This document shows positions 39,966 through 49,289 of a DNA stretch of 64,000 bases, piece by piece (position 1 is the first letter of the stretch; the number at the start of each line of letters is the position of its first letter). Below the pieces are notes generated by a model that was given only the letters and a program-made list of their open reading frames with translations, was not told the DNA's origin and did not search any database. The stretch covers positions 265,091 to 329,090 of the forward strand of contig JADJFE010000008.1 of the NCBI GenBank assembly GCA_016708725.1, in the 5' to 3' direction. The translations under genes and the position numbers were made by a program. Source of the DNA: Candidatus Aalborgicola bjergmarkensis (GTDB lineage: Bacteria; Pseudomonadota; Gammaproteobacteria; Burkholderiales; Burkholderiaceae_C).

Positions 39966-41303
39966 TCAGACGGTTATACCTTCAAGCGTGCAGAACGACT
40001 GGTGCCGTGTTGCAGCAAAGTCAACCCGTGCATATGCCAGCACTGCAATTTGCAAGTTTGACCCAAGGAATGATTCTTGCAGCACACGTACTGTGATGTC
40101 CTTGCGAACACCGAACAAAAGATCACGCCAATCGGCAATGACTGCCGTTGCAGTTGTACCGCCGGACAGAGGTGCTGCCGTTGTCCAAAGCTTGCGCATC
40201 TTGGCAATCTCGTCTGGCGCGGTCAGTGGCGTGTTGTCGTTGGTAATGCCGGTTTTCAGTTTGCGCATTTTCTTCCACAGTGCCGGGTGGGCAACCATGG
40301 CGCCGATTGAATCCATTGGCACATTGTCAAGCATCAGTTCATAAATACCATCAGCCACAAAGTCCCAGTTTGTCGGTGCACCGATGGCCAGGACTTTGTT
40401 TCGGTCGGCCAGGCTAACCACACCAGACGGAGCAGCTCCCGCGTTTGTAGCGACTCCAATCAGCCCGGCGCTGTCAATTGCGCCAGCCATTGCACTCAGG
40501 AGCGTACTTTGAAAAATCTGCTCGATGTTGGCGCTATCTTGTGATAGTTCCAAACTCATTTTCACCAGGCACACTGCCGTTTTCGCGTTCAATGTGATTT
40601 GACCGAACGTTGGCTCAGCAGCCGAAATTGCAGCATTTTCGCCGTGCCAGGTAACAACGGGATCCGAGGTCACCCGTGCCATGCTCAGCGATCCAGTGTT
40701 CATCGGCACGGTGCGGGCACCGGCCTGGGAAAGAACCATACGGGCGCGCAACAGGTCAATCCACTCAGTTGCCAATTCGCCTGCAACGGTGTACCCCCCA
40801 GAAGGGTCAGACGATACGCCTAATGCCTTGCGCTCTTCTTCCAATTCTCGTGCATCATCGGCACGGCCACCCAACACGATGCCGCGCATGAGGCGACCGA
40901 TAGACGGTTCATTCTTGGCATCGGTCAGGGTCTGCCCGTGAGTCAAAACGTTGATCTTGTCGCGAGATTTGGTGTCTACCCATACCTCTCCCTTGTTTGC
41001 GTTTTCAGGCGCCCAATTGGCACTTGGGCGGTTTGCCTTCTTTGCCATATCAATTAAGCCTGCATCAAGAGCCGCAATTTTTTCATCATGCTTTTTCTGC
41101 CAGGCAGCCAAACTATCACCTTGTTTTTTTACCAGTTCGACAAGGTCAGAGACCCCAATCTCTCCGAAAAAGGCGAATGGCAACAATCCCAAACCGGCCA
41201 TTGATTCATGAGGGATTGGAAGTGGATAACCCACTATCGCGGCAAAAGCAGCGAGGGCGATGACGGCCAGAAAGGCCGTCCTAAGATTGAATGATTTCTT
41301 CAT
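39966..41303 (-). CDS. HK97-fold phage major capsid protein
   Basis: A 445-residue capsid protein. The C-terminal part, from about residue 150, shows the HK97-type order: GGYTVAGELATEWIDLLR, then KTAVCLVKMSLELSQDS, then IGAMVAHPALWKKMRKLK, and a C-terminal LLFGVRKDITVRVL...FAATRHQSF. The N-terminal 140 residues are a charged helical delta-like domain (VKKQGDSLAAWQKKHDEKI), preceded by an unusual hydrophobic segment at residues 9-27. The start overlaps the previous stop by 23 bp. No portal, protease or tail gene is nearby, so it would form satellite shells that borrow the rest from a helper phage. This resembles capsid-forming phage-inducible islands. Confidence 0.88.
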   Translation of the reverse strand: MKKSFNLRTAFLAVIALAAFAAIVGYPLPIPHESMAGLGLLPFAFFGEIGVSDLVELVKKQGDSLAAWQKKHDEKIAALDAGLIDMAKKANRPSANWAPENANKGEVWVDTKSRDKINVLTHGQTLTDAKNEPSIGRLMRGIVLGGRADDARELEEERKALGVSSDPSGGYTVAGELATEWIDLLRARMVLSQAGARTVPMNTGSLSMARVTSDPVVTWHGENAAISAAEPTFGQITLNAKTAVCLVKMSLELSQDSANIEQIFQSTLLSAMAGAIDSAGLIGVATNAGAAPSGVVSLADRNKVLAIGAPTNWDFVADGIYELMLDNVPMDSIGAMVAHPALWKKMRKLKTGITNDNTPLTAPDEIAKMRKLWTTAAPLSGGTTATAVIADWRDLLFGVRKDITVRVLQESFLGSNLQIAVLAYARVDFAATRHQSFCTLEGITV

Positions 41304-41553
41304 GGTTTTCTTTCAAAAATTGATTGATGCCCGCAATGGCATTTGCCATTGCTTTTAGTTGCTCGCTCAGTTGTTCGGTGGGATGAATGGCTTTAAAACC
41401 GCCACTGGCGACGGCCTTCGCTTCGCGCTGTGAAAACCCAAGGGTCTGCAATGCACGCTCGAATTCGCGAATGGTTTGAGGCTTTGCGGATTTGACAGAC
41501 GGCGCGCCAGTGGTGGCTGTGGTGTCTGTTGGGATGGTGCCCGGCCCGGTCAT
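41281..41553 (-). CDS. small protein preceding capsid gene (FERAL..LGFSQREAKAVAS motif)
   Basis: About 90 residues. The core REFERALQTLGFSQREAKAVA resembles short helical motifs found in proteins coded next to phage capsid genes. ATG 41553 overlaps the upstream stop (ATGA), and ATG 41574 is an alternative. The C-terminal half is helical and charged. A scaffold or capsid-assembly role is plausible from position only. Confidence 0.55.
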   Translation of the reverse strand: MTGPGTIPTDTTATTGAPSVKSAKPQTIREFERALQTLGFSQREAKAVASGGFKAIHPTEQLSEQLKAMANAIAGINQFLKENHEEIIQS

Positions 41554-41882
41554 GCTGTGGTCCTCTCGCGACAAGTCAATAAACCCGCCTTGCGGCTGGC
41601 TTGCTCTTCGCGTCGGTCACTTCCCGTGGCAGGCGGTGTTGAAGGTGTTGGTTGATCGTCCCGTTCAACCGTCACAGCGATATTGTGACACACACATGCA
41701 CGTTCTTTCTGAAGTTTTGCGAAGTATTTGCTAGCCAGCGTTGTCGATTGACTCCGTGAGTAGCCCATATCTCGGAGTCGTTTTTCCATCGCTCGTTTCT
41801 CCTGGGCGACATTGACGGATGTTCCCGGAATATGGGCTGCGATCCTCTTGTAGAGGTTGGTGAACGAATCATTCAATCTCAT
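41550..41882 (-). CDS. small protein with LRDMGYSRSQSTTLAS motif
   Basis: 110 residues. EKRLRDMGYSRSQSTTLASKYF resembles the motif of the next gene, so the two may be distant duplicates. Start ATG 41882 has GAGGTG immediately upstream and overlaps the 3' end of the preceding gene. The second half is low-complexity (TPSTPPATGS). Function unknown; it belongs to the capsid operon. Confidence 0.5.
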   Translation of the reverse strand: MRLNDSFTNLYKRIAAHIPGTSVNVAQEKRAMEKRLRDMGYSRSQSTTLASKYFAKLQKERACVCHNIAVTVERDDQPTPSTPPATGSDRREEQASRKAGLLTCRERTTA

Positions 41883-42141
41883 CACCTCGAAGAAATGCAC
41901 GCAAGGCTGTCTCGGCGATGAGATTGGAATGCACGCGGGCCACTACTGCACCGACTGTTCGCAAGCCCAGCATAGACATGTCGTAATCTGTGGCGGTGTT
42001 CTGAATGGCCCGAACGGCATCTTCGATTTGACTCAATCCACTGCTGCCACCGCAAGGAACCGGCTCTCCGTCCATCTGGCTGTTAACGAAGGCGATGATG
42101 GTATCAATATGGTTTTCCATGGGTAAATTCTTTCTGTTCAT
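41869..42141 (-). CDS. hypothetical protein of the capsid operon
   Basis: 90 residues (or 83 from ATG 42120), predicted mixed helical, with no family I recognise. The frame overlaps the next gene by 14 bp in the tight leftward operon, which supports it being real. Confidence 0.5.
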   Translation of the reverse strand: MNRKNLPMENHIDTIIAFVNSQMDGEPVPCGGSSGLSQIEDAVRAIQNTATDYDMSMLGLRTVGAVVARVHSNLIAETALRAFLRGDEIE

Positions 42142-42255
42142 GTTGATGTGTTGTTGATGTGCTGCTGGGATACCCCCCCTCCCAAAACTTGCGCACGCAA
42201 AAATAGAGGGAAGTGGTCGGTCCCGTGCTGGATAGTTGCAAAGATTTCATCCCCC

Positions 42256-42471
42256 CTACCCACGGCGCAGTGATGCACTACTGAACGGACCATGCCTGAA
42301 CATGCGTTGCTGTTCCATGCGAACTGCCACGTTCTTTGGTGCCAGGTTGATTGCATTCTGGTAAGCATCCTGAGTTTGTGGGTGGAATATGCCTAACGTT
42401 GTTGCCAGGCGTTCATGCTGTTGCATGGCTTCCTGATACTTTTCATACCTGCTCTTGCTCCGTGATTTCAT
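42256..42471 (-). CDS. small helical protein, paralogue of the module 3 119-aa protein
   Basis: 71 residues with a strong GGGGAG ribosome binding site. The segment EAMQQHERLATTLGIFHPQTQDAYQNAINLAP matches AMERYELLSRTLGHNHPYTRAALQHVLELAP of the protein at 56662-57018, so both modules keep a copy after the primase gene. Function unknown. Confidence 0.6.
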   Translation of the reverse strand: MKSRSKSRYEKYQEAMQQHERLATTLGIFHPQTQDAYQNAINLAPKNVAVRMEQQRMFRHGPFSSASLRRG

Positions 42472-42518
42472 GGTTGCTCCCCTTGGTTCGACTGGCCTAC
42501 CTCACACACACCCATACC

Positions 42519-42626
42519 CACCTGACAGCATGACAAACCCGACAAACCGGCTGATATGCCGTTTTGCGTAGTGGGCATGTATCGCTTTTCGGAGTCGGTT
42601 TGTCGGGTTTGTCATGCTGTCAGGTG
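42519..42626. repeat. inverted repeat with perfect 30-bp arms downstream of primase
   Basis: Arms 42519-42548 and 42597-42626 are exact reverse complements, around a 48-bp centre. They contain CCCGACAAAC, and a related CCCGACAAAAC occurs at about 42707-42717 inside the end of the primase gene. It lies between the primase stop and the next gene. Candidate replication origin or bidirectional terminator. Confidence 0.8.
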
Positions 42627-42685
42627 ACTTATAGGTATTCATGGGTAAGTGTTTGAAATAAATAAATAAAAGGTAAAAATCACTT

Positions 42686-43879
42686 CTAGGGTAAGGTTGA
42701 CATTCCCGACAAAACAAGCGGATTCACCCTAATCACCACCGATGACCGGGCCTTTTCATTCCCCCGCCTTGCAAAACGGATGCACCCCCCTTCTGCCAGC
42801 GATTCCAGCGCCTTGCGCAACGCATTCACATCCTTGAACCGATGTGCAAGCGCCCGCTGTACCTCCCGCCGCGTGAACTCTCCCTGTTGCTTGCCTATCG
42901 CCCACCTCAATATGGCGATGGCGTTCGACTCCTCCGCGTTCGCGCCAAGCAGACCGAAGGCAGCCTGGGTGTGGGTGATAAGCAGCCGGGCCAGCCGGAT
43001 TGCCGCCCGCATGGACTCCTGCCCGACCGTTGCCACACCCAAGCCCCCGGCCGCAATCTCGATCAACGCCGCAATGCGCGCCGTCGCACCGGGGAGCTTT
43101 GATGTCCAGTCCGTGATTGGCCCGTATTCCCCGCCGTCGCCTTGGTTGTCTTCGATTTCCTGAGCGAAGTCGAGATAAAGTTCTTCGGCTTCATTGGTCA
43201 GCGGCAACGGCCTGGGCTCGTTGTCTGCCCCTACCGGCGGGGGGTATCCCTCCAGCAAGGCCAGTACTGCGGCTTTGTAGCCATCGCGCACTGTGGACGG
43301 TATGGGATGCCTCGCACGCACATCACGCCGCCCCACGTTCGACACGGGAATGACGTAGCAGAATCGGGCCATGAGTCCCGATGCCCGGAACTGGTTCGAT
43401 CCTGCCAGGTCTGCCACGATGTCCGGCTGGATTGCCAAGCTCATCGAGATGCACGGGCGCGGTACAAACACGCTGCGCCCAGCGCGCGCCACCTTCAATG
43501 CACTGCCTACATGCCCCTTCAGGAAAACGTCCAGGCTGGCCACTCCTTTGGAGTAGAGCCCGCCCAGCGTGCGGAATAGTCCCGGTTCGTCCGAAATTAC
43601 GCCCATACGCCCGCCGTTTTCGGCCACCAGGCGCTGCAAGGTTTCGGGTGTCGAATCCTCGCAAAACAGCTCAGGTGCTCGCAGCTCGTCTGGCATGCTC
43701 AATTCTTCTTTTTCAATCTCATCACGGATGGCCTGCAACTCCTCAGCCTTTGCTTTGGCAGCCGATTGCTTCAAGCCTTCAATGCGTTTCTGGGTGGTTG
43801 AACGTATGGCTTCGGTACGTGCAATGTCCCGGCGCATTCGGTCTTTCAACAGCTTTTCCCAGTAGCTTCGGCGCTCAAA
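42686..43879 (-). pseudogene. satellite 1 primase, C-terminal part (DUF3987 domain)
   Basis: Continues the primase begun at 46581. It contains the conserved DUF3987 blocks (MGVISDEPGLFRTLGGLYSKG, HVGSALKVARAGRSVF, ASGLMARFCYVIP) and a C-terminal winged-helix-like segment ending at GMSTLP. Rejoining across the IS21-like insert gives LLYCFERRSYWEK in frame if CAAA is the duplication. The full protein would be about 825 residues. ATG 43849 could in principle start a separate shorter protein. Confidence 0.75.
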
Positions 43880-45293
43880 ATAAATGACCCACCTGTGCTC
43901 ACAGAAAGCTGACCCACCGGTTGCGCGGCTGTTTGTAACTTGATAGCCTGCAGGAAGCAGAATCGGCGATCATTGGCTCGACCAATGTGCGTGAAGAAGC
44001 GACTTCAGTTCATTGAAGAAGCAACCCGTTTGAAGATGAAATTCGGTTACGCAAGCACGGGTTTCCACCCTGGTCGACGATGAGCATGATCACCTTCCGT
44101 GATGCTATTCCTGTCTGAATTGATCAAGTTGCGTGATGGATTGATTGCTGCATCCATCACCGTTGTTGATCAAATCGAGCCTCTTGCGTTGTTGGCAGAA
44201 TACCCGTTTTGATACTTGGTGAACCGGTGTAAGGTGGAACTGAGAGTCAAGACAAATTTTCAGTTAATTTAAGCTGACCCCGTTTTCATATGCAACTGGA
44301 CAGCGTTGCCCCGATTTTCTGTCTTGGTATTGGTCTTCATGGTTTTATTTTCAAATGGCAATTTGGCAAGCAGCGCGTCAGGCCGTGGGCAAGACCCTTG
44401 TGGGTAAGTACGGGTGGGAGGCGTGGGTATGTGGTCAAGCTGGGCGTTTTGCAAGCTTGTCCACATATCCAACTTATCCATCAAGCAGATACTGCACGGC
44501 GGTGGTGAGACGGTTTTACTTTGCCTTGGGGCTCGCAGGACTGGTTGAGCTCTGCACAGGTGCTGTGGCAGGTGCGCTGGTGCGCAAGATGCACCTTCAA
44601 TGCGGATGGTGCTGCAGCCGATCAAGCAAGGCATCGACCATCGCCTCGGTGCTCAATATTTCTGACCAACTTATGCTCAACAGAAGCTGACCCACCGACT
44701 GCACAGTTGTTTGATTCTGCGAATAGCAATGTGTTCGAAAAATGGAATACTCTTATAAATCAACGGGTTGCTAGTGTTGGCGCGCGCCAACGGTCCTGAT
44801 CGGCAACCAATTTCTAGTTGCTTGCAAACACTACCGAGGGTCGGCGATTTCGTAAAGAGGGTCGTTATGGCTCAAAATTTGTTTGCATGCTCCGGAACCT
44901 TTACGATGATACATTCTCAACCGTAAATCTTTCGTTCGTCAACTCTTTTTTTCACTTTCTTGTTTTCTATTGGCGGGATCACCTGTTTATTCAGACGACA
45001 CGGTATCAATTGTCCAGGCGGGGGGTGGGGGTTTTGGTAGTCATTGACTCTTGGTTGTCTTGTCTTTGACTTCCCTTTTTAAGAAGGCTGTTCGACAAGC
45101 GCAAGCGCGTCGGCCGTAGGCATCTGTCGAGGAGCGGGGGGCAAACCACGTACCCGCAGGGCTGTTCACAGTCTTGTCCAGTGGGCAGGTGGTTTGTCCA
45201 CGGCGGACGGGTGCATCACTACATCCCAGCCGCCCCAGCCAAAGTCAGTGGGTCAATTCCAGTGAGCAGAGGTGGGTCAGTTTCCGTGAGCGC
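43880..45293. mobile_element. degenerate IS21-like insertion without transposase genes
   Basis: Inverted ends carry TGACCCACCTNTGCTCAC, once at 43885 and once inverted near 45265. More internal TGACCCAC copies occur at 43910, 44274 (partial), 44690 and near 45250. Such multiple terminal repeats are typical of the IS21 family. No istA or istB frame survives in the 1.4 kb, only short unconvincing ORFs. Two similar left-end copies (43903 and 44683) suggest nested, decayed insertions. Confidence 0.55.
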
Positions 45294-46581
45294 CAAAGCA
45301 GTAGAGCAATGGGGCTGTGAATGCCCCCAATACGCCCGTTTTGCGTGTGCCACTGGCACTGACGGTAAGGCTCCAGAAGGCCAACACCTCACGGTGTGTT
45401 TGAAGATCAACCTCATACCGTCCCTGCAACAGCGTGGACAGCACAGCCAACGCGGTCAGTACACTCATTGCCGGTGGTGTTTGCGTGTTGGTGGCTACGG
45501 CCTGCACCATGTCACGCCATGGCCCGGCTGGCAGGATGTCACAGGGTATTTCTGGTGTTCGCAGTACGCCAGGTATTATCGGCTCGGGCCATTCTTGGGG
45601 CGTTTCATCCGGTGCCGGGCCTGGGGGCTGGCTGTAGTCAATGCCATCATCGGGGAACCCGCCATAGTCCCAAGCCGGATGGTTTGCCGTGGACACCTTG
45701 GCACGTGGGTTTTTCCAGCCCTGCTCCTGTGCATCGGCAAAAATGGCTTGATAGCCTGTGGAACCGCCATCAAAACCCGCCCACTTGCGTTCTGCCTCAT
45801 GAGGTTTGTACTTTTTGCTGGTCGCTGACCAGTTCAACCACAGCGCCCGGCCCATGTCGCCCAGTTTCTTGAGCCGCTGCCCTGTGGCAATCCACACCCC
45901 GTAATCATCGGCGTTTATACAGGTCAGGGCGCTTTCAAGATCATCACGCAACCGCACATGCTCAGGCTCCGTATGTGTCGCCCGTGGTGTGGTTGTACCG
46001 ATGTCAGGTTTCCTCACATCACCCGAATTGGGGGTATGTGGCTTGGTGTCATGCAAGGGGCGCAAAATGCCCTCCACAAAGTCGGCCAGGTCGCACACGT
46101 CGCCCCCTCCTGCGCTGTCGCCTGTAACCGTGAAGTACCGGCCATGGCTGTAGGCTTCAATCCCGGTCGCGTTCGATCCAAGGGCATCGAATCTGCGCCC
46201 GTAACCGATGGCATGCAGCCCTGTGCCACTGGGGGAACGTTCGGTGTAGCCCGGTAGCGTGTCTGCAATGGTTTGCAGCTCGGGGTGTTCTGGCAGGTGG
46301 TCCAGGTCCACACCTTGCCAGAATCCGCCGTTACCGTCTGGCCCAAGGGCAAAGCCAAGTCCCGTGTACCGGCCTGTTTTCAGGGCCGCCAGGGCACCGT
46401 CAAGAGTGCCAAGCTGGGCAACATCCTCGGGGCTGTCAAGCGTGCCCTTACGGGGCTTTCCGCTGGTGTAGTAGGGCACTTTACGGGGCTTTTTGCCCCC
46501 CGGTTCGCTGCGCCACACCAGCCAGCGGCGGGCCGCCTTCATGTCTTCGGGCAAAGCCGAATAGTCTTTTATGCTACTCAT
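45294..46581 (-). pseudogene. satellite 1 primase, N-terminal part (PrimPol and PriCT domains)
   Basis: The start at MSSIKDYSALPEDM overlaps the stop of the intron-split gene (ATGA). The N-terminal 190 residues look like a bifunctional primase-polymerase: ARRWLVWRSE, GVDLDHL with the metal-binding aspartates, GTGLHAIGYG, and the RYFTVTGDSA histidine/strand region. A PriCT-2-like domain follows (about 215-295) and then the beginning of DUF3987 (ending AESG-like VSASGTRKT). It breaks at LLYCF, where the IS21-like remnant is inserted. It probably initiated satellite replication. Confidence 0.8.
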
Positions 46582-46658
46582 CTGCCACCCCTTTCACAAA
46601 GCAAGCGGTGTGCTTTCGCCAGATGATCCGAGTACGTAAAATGTCCCAGTAATACCTG
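46578..46658 (-). CDS. second exon of the intron-split small gene
   Basis: 27 codons including the stop, reading QVLLGHFTYSDHLAKAHRLL and on to a TGA that overlaps the primase start. It is in frame with exon 1 (48598-48777) when the group II intron is removed exactly. Confidence 0.75.
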   Translation of the reverse strand, partial: QVLLGHFTYSDHLAKAHRLLCERGGR

Positions 46659-48597
46659 ATAGGGGTAGAGAAGGACGCCGTCCTCCCCTCCCTCCGAACC
46701 GTGCGTGCAGTTTTCCCGCACACGGCTCTCCAGTCAGTGGTTTCCTCATCGGGATTGGCTCGCTAACTGATAGGCTTGCGTCATGGTGAACAGTCCCAAG
46801 TTTGCGAAGTAAACATTTGGCCAGCGTGTATGATCTTCTCGGCATCGTCCCATACCCGGTCGTTTGTCCTGCTTGCGCAGTATCGCCCGTAGTCGCCTGC
46901 GGATAAATCCGTCCAGCGTTGGGAATGTGCGTCGGTGGGCATGTTTGAAATATCCAAACCAGCCTTTGATTGTCGGGGTGAGGTCTGCAACAATTACGCT
47001 CATGCTGTCGCCTCTGGTACGAGCCGTCTTTTGGCGTATTTTGTCCTTGAACCCTTGCAGGCTCTTCTTCCTCACCCAGCGCCTGCCTGCCTCAAACCGG
47101 TAGCCCAGAAACTCGAAACCTTGCCCATCTACCAGACAGTCTCCTGCATGGGTCTTGTCCGGGTGTAGGCTTAGGCCGTTTTCTTCTACCCACGCTTTGA
47201 CTTCTTCCAGCGCCTTATGCGCTTGTGGCGCACTTTGCACAAAAATCACAAAGTCGTCTGCGTAGCGCACCATTTTGTAGCCTGACCCTGTCATTTTCAC
47301 ATCCAAAGGATGCAGATACAGATTGGCCAGCAGCGGGCTGATGACAGCTCCTTGTGGGGTGCCTGCCGTTGGTGTCCATCGCTCTGCTTCCTTGACAATG
47401 TCCTGACAAAGCCAGCTATCGAGCAGTTCCAGCAATTTGCCATCGCTGATGTGCGCCCGAATCCTGGTTCTTAGCAGTTCGTGCGGAATACTGTCGAAGT
47501 AGCCCTTGATGTCGGCATCGACCACGTGGGTGTAGCCTTGCTTCAGGTACGCATCAACTTCCCGCAGCGCATCCTTGCAGCCTTTGCCAGGGCGAAATCC
47601 GTAACTCATGGGTAGAAACTCCCACTCAAAGATCGGCTCAATCACCATTTTCACCGCCGTTTGGACGATTCTGTCTTTAACGGTGGGTATCCCCAGTGGA
47701 CGCGTTTTACCGCCGGCCTTGGGTATTTCCACACGTTTGACTGCCTGGGGTTGATACCTTCCTTGTTCGAGGTCTTTCGCCAGTTCGTTCAGATATACCA
47801 GTTCTTTGGCTGCAAACATTTCAACACTTTGTCGGTCTATTCCTGCTGCCCCTTTGTTGGCTTGAACTTGCGCCCACGCCGCTTGCAGAGTGCTTGGTCG
47901 ATAGACCTTGTCGATCAAACTGAACCATTTACTTCCTTTGACGCCGTTACCCAGCGCCGCCAACATACGCTCTGTCCAGATAGTACGATCCACCCATCTC
48001 CATTCGGCTGGGACGGATTCAGTTTGTTTAGCCATTTCTGGCACTGGCACTAATTCGCTCATGCTCTCGCTCTCTCTGAATTTCACGTTTCCACTTTCCT
48101 ACCACCCTTCCCTGGCGCGGCTTTCCTACTCCGCGTTTCTCAGACTGCTGTCTGCAATGTTTAGGCGCGAGGGGCGAACCCCGGTTACTCAAACTCGCGT
48201 TTATCGGATCGTTTCCAATCCGTGTTGGCCCTGTTTGCTCTTGCAGCCCATCGGTACTACGATGGCTCTGACTCCTGCCTGCCGTCACCTCGGCTGACAG
48301 GTCTCCCCGCTTATCTCACTACACCTTCTCAACGTTGCGCCTCCAACCACGTTATGCAACCCCGGCATCGCTTTACACGCCATTACAGCGTACCGGGCGA
48401 ATTTCGGACTTCGCCATTTCCCAGCAGGCTCGTCGTCACACGCCGCCGAATCGAGTTCGCTTTACTGCGCACCGCCAATTCGTCTCCAGTTGCTCTCCAC
48501 CCCGCTTCGCAGCGACGCAGTTACTTTCGACTACAGGGCTTTGGCTTACCCTGACACGGACTTTCACCGTGTTGATGTAGCGCCTTCACGGGCGCAC
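46659..48597 (-). mobile_element. group II intron with maturase ORF (1,939 bp)
   Basis: The 5' end on the minus strand is GTGCGCCCG, matching the GUGYG rule. The 3' end follows a typical domain V hairpin (GAGCCGTGTGCGGG paired with GCACGCACGGTTC, about 46700-46732) and domain VI, ending CCCTAT. The 510 bp from 48087 to 48597 are the non-coding 5' RNA domains. The exons on both sides join in frame, which supports the boundaries. Confidence 0.85.
46746..48062 (-). CDS. ltrA: group II intron reverse transcriptase/maturase
   Basis: 438 residues from MSELVPVPEM (an in-frame ATG at 48086 adds eight). Reverse-transcriptase blocks are clear: RPLGIPTVKDRIVQTAV, SYGFRPGKGCKDAL, DADIKGYFDSIPHELL, TPQGAVISPLLANLYL and the catalytic MVRYADDFVIF. 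A maturase (X) domain follows (IRQKTARTRGDSM, IKGWFGYFKHAHR). There is no HNH endonuclease domain, so mobility probably uses nicked or single-stranded targets. It should be able to promote splicing, because all catalytic motifs are present. Confidence 0.93.
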   Translation of the reverse strand: MSELVPVPEMAKQTESVPAEWRWVDRTIWTERMLAALGNGVKGSKWFSLIDKVYRPSTLQAAWAQVQANKGAAGIDRQSVEMFAAKELVYLNELAKDLEQGRYQPQAVKRVEIPKAGGKTRPLGIPTVKDRIVQTAVKMVIEPIFEWEFLPMSYGFRPGKGCKDALREVDAYLKQGYTHVVDADIKGYFDSIPHELLRTRIRAHISDGKLLELLDSWLCQDIVKEAERWTPTAGTPQGAVISPLLANLYLHPLDVKMTGSGYKMVRYADDFVIFVQSAPQAHKALEEVKAWVEENGLSLHPDKTHAGDCLVDGQGFEFLGYRFEAGRRWVRKKSLQGFKDKIRQKTARTRGDSMSVIVADLTPTIKGWFGYFKHAHRRTFPTLDGFIRRRLRAILRKQDKRPGMGRCREDHTRWPNVYFANLGLFTMTQAYQLASQSR

Positions 48598-48777
48598 TGA
48601 GAGCCGCCAGGCGGTGTGTTCCGGCGAATCCCCGTCGGAGTTTGGCTCCAGCAGGGTTTGGATGGCGACTATCAGTGCCTCGGCTTGCTCGGTGAATTCA
48701 TGCAGGTCCGCAATGAAGGATTCGCTCTGAATTGTGAGTTCGGCCCGTGCTTCGTCCTGTTCTGTTGTGGCGCTCAT
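48598..48777 (-). CDS. first exon of an intron-split small satellite gene (86 aa after splicing)
   Basis: 60 codons starting MSATTEQDEARAEL and ending HTAWRLS at the intron. After splicing the 86-residue protein ends HTAWRLSQVL...HRLLCERGGR, matching the C-terminal pattern of the 111-aa gene at 26650-26985, which holds the same operon place. Unspliced, the protein would stop after three more codons. Its start overlaps the stop of the previous gene. Function unknown. Confidence 0.75.
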
Positions 48778-49076
48778 ACTTCCACCTCCACAGGCTTGGA
48801 CGATTGCTCTATGGCGTTGGTCTTGTCTCCAACGGTCTCCAGAACACTCTCCAATGGATCGGTGAAGGTTTGCACGATGTTCACCAAACTTCGGATTTCC
48901 GGGTCGTTATGGCCCGTTGCAAGTATGTTTAACATGCAGTTCAATGTCACGACCTGCTGCCAACACCAGGCCGCGCGCTCATGCAATGTGCTGTCGGGGT
49001 TCAAGACAGAGACCGGCCCGGAATCAAATTGCCAGTTTGCGACCATTGGCGAGTCAAGGGAGATGGGTTTATTCAT
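48774..49076 (-). CDS. small satellite protein (paralogue of module 3 protein at 60058)
   Basis: 100 residues. DSGPVSVLNPDSTLHERAAWCWQQ and the later FTDPLESVLETVGD match the 96-aa protein of module 3 (AGPVTLLNPDSTVHERIAYCWSQ, FTDPVIMVLEVLGD). Middle gene of the leftward three-gene cassette, overlapping both neighbours by a few bases. Predicted helical and soluble, with no known function. Confidence 0.65.
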   Translation of the reverse strand: MNKPISLDSPMVANWQFDSGPVSVLNPDSTLHERAAWCWQQVVTLNCMLNILATGHNDPEIRSLVNIVQTFTDPLESVLETVGDKTNAIEQSSKPVEVEV

Positions 49077-49287
49077 GATGCGCCCCCCCTTCCATCGCGC
49101 AAAGTTGTTTCAGCGCTCTTGCCGCAGATACGGCCCGGCCTGTGGCCAGGTGGATACTGTCTTGCTCGCTGGAATGGCGGATGTGCCACAACGCCATGCT
49201 CAAGGAGTTGGTAGCGCGTTGGGTAAGCGCCAGGTGGTCGGTATGGGTGGTCGCGGGCAATGTGCCCGGCTTTACGGTCGGTTTCAT
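49069..49287 (-). CDS. small satellite protein, first gene after attenuator leader
   Basis: 72 residues from ATG 49287, the start used because the longer open frame runs into the structured leader. RATNSLSMALWHIRH and the following ALKQL match the 84-aa protein of module 3 (IENALSMALYFIRQ, ALTLLKHT). Position suggests an early gene comparable to the first genes of the P4 replication operon. Confidence 0.6.
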   Translation of the reverse strand: MKPTVKPGTLPATTHTDHLALTQRATNSLSMALWHIRHSSEQDSIHLATGRAVSAARALKQLCAMEGGAHHE

Positions 49288-49289
49288 GG

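Noticed and set aside
44269..44634. 121-aa ORF in the IS21-like remnant
   Set aside because: No similarity to transposases or other proteins that I can recognise, and it lies in decayed insertion sequence.
48028..48554. ORFs in the 5' part of the group II intron
   Set aside because: They lie in the catalytic RNA domains of the intron and have no protein features.
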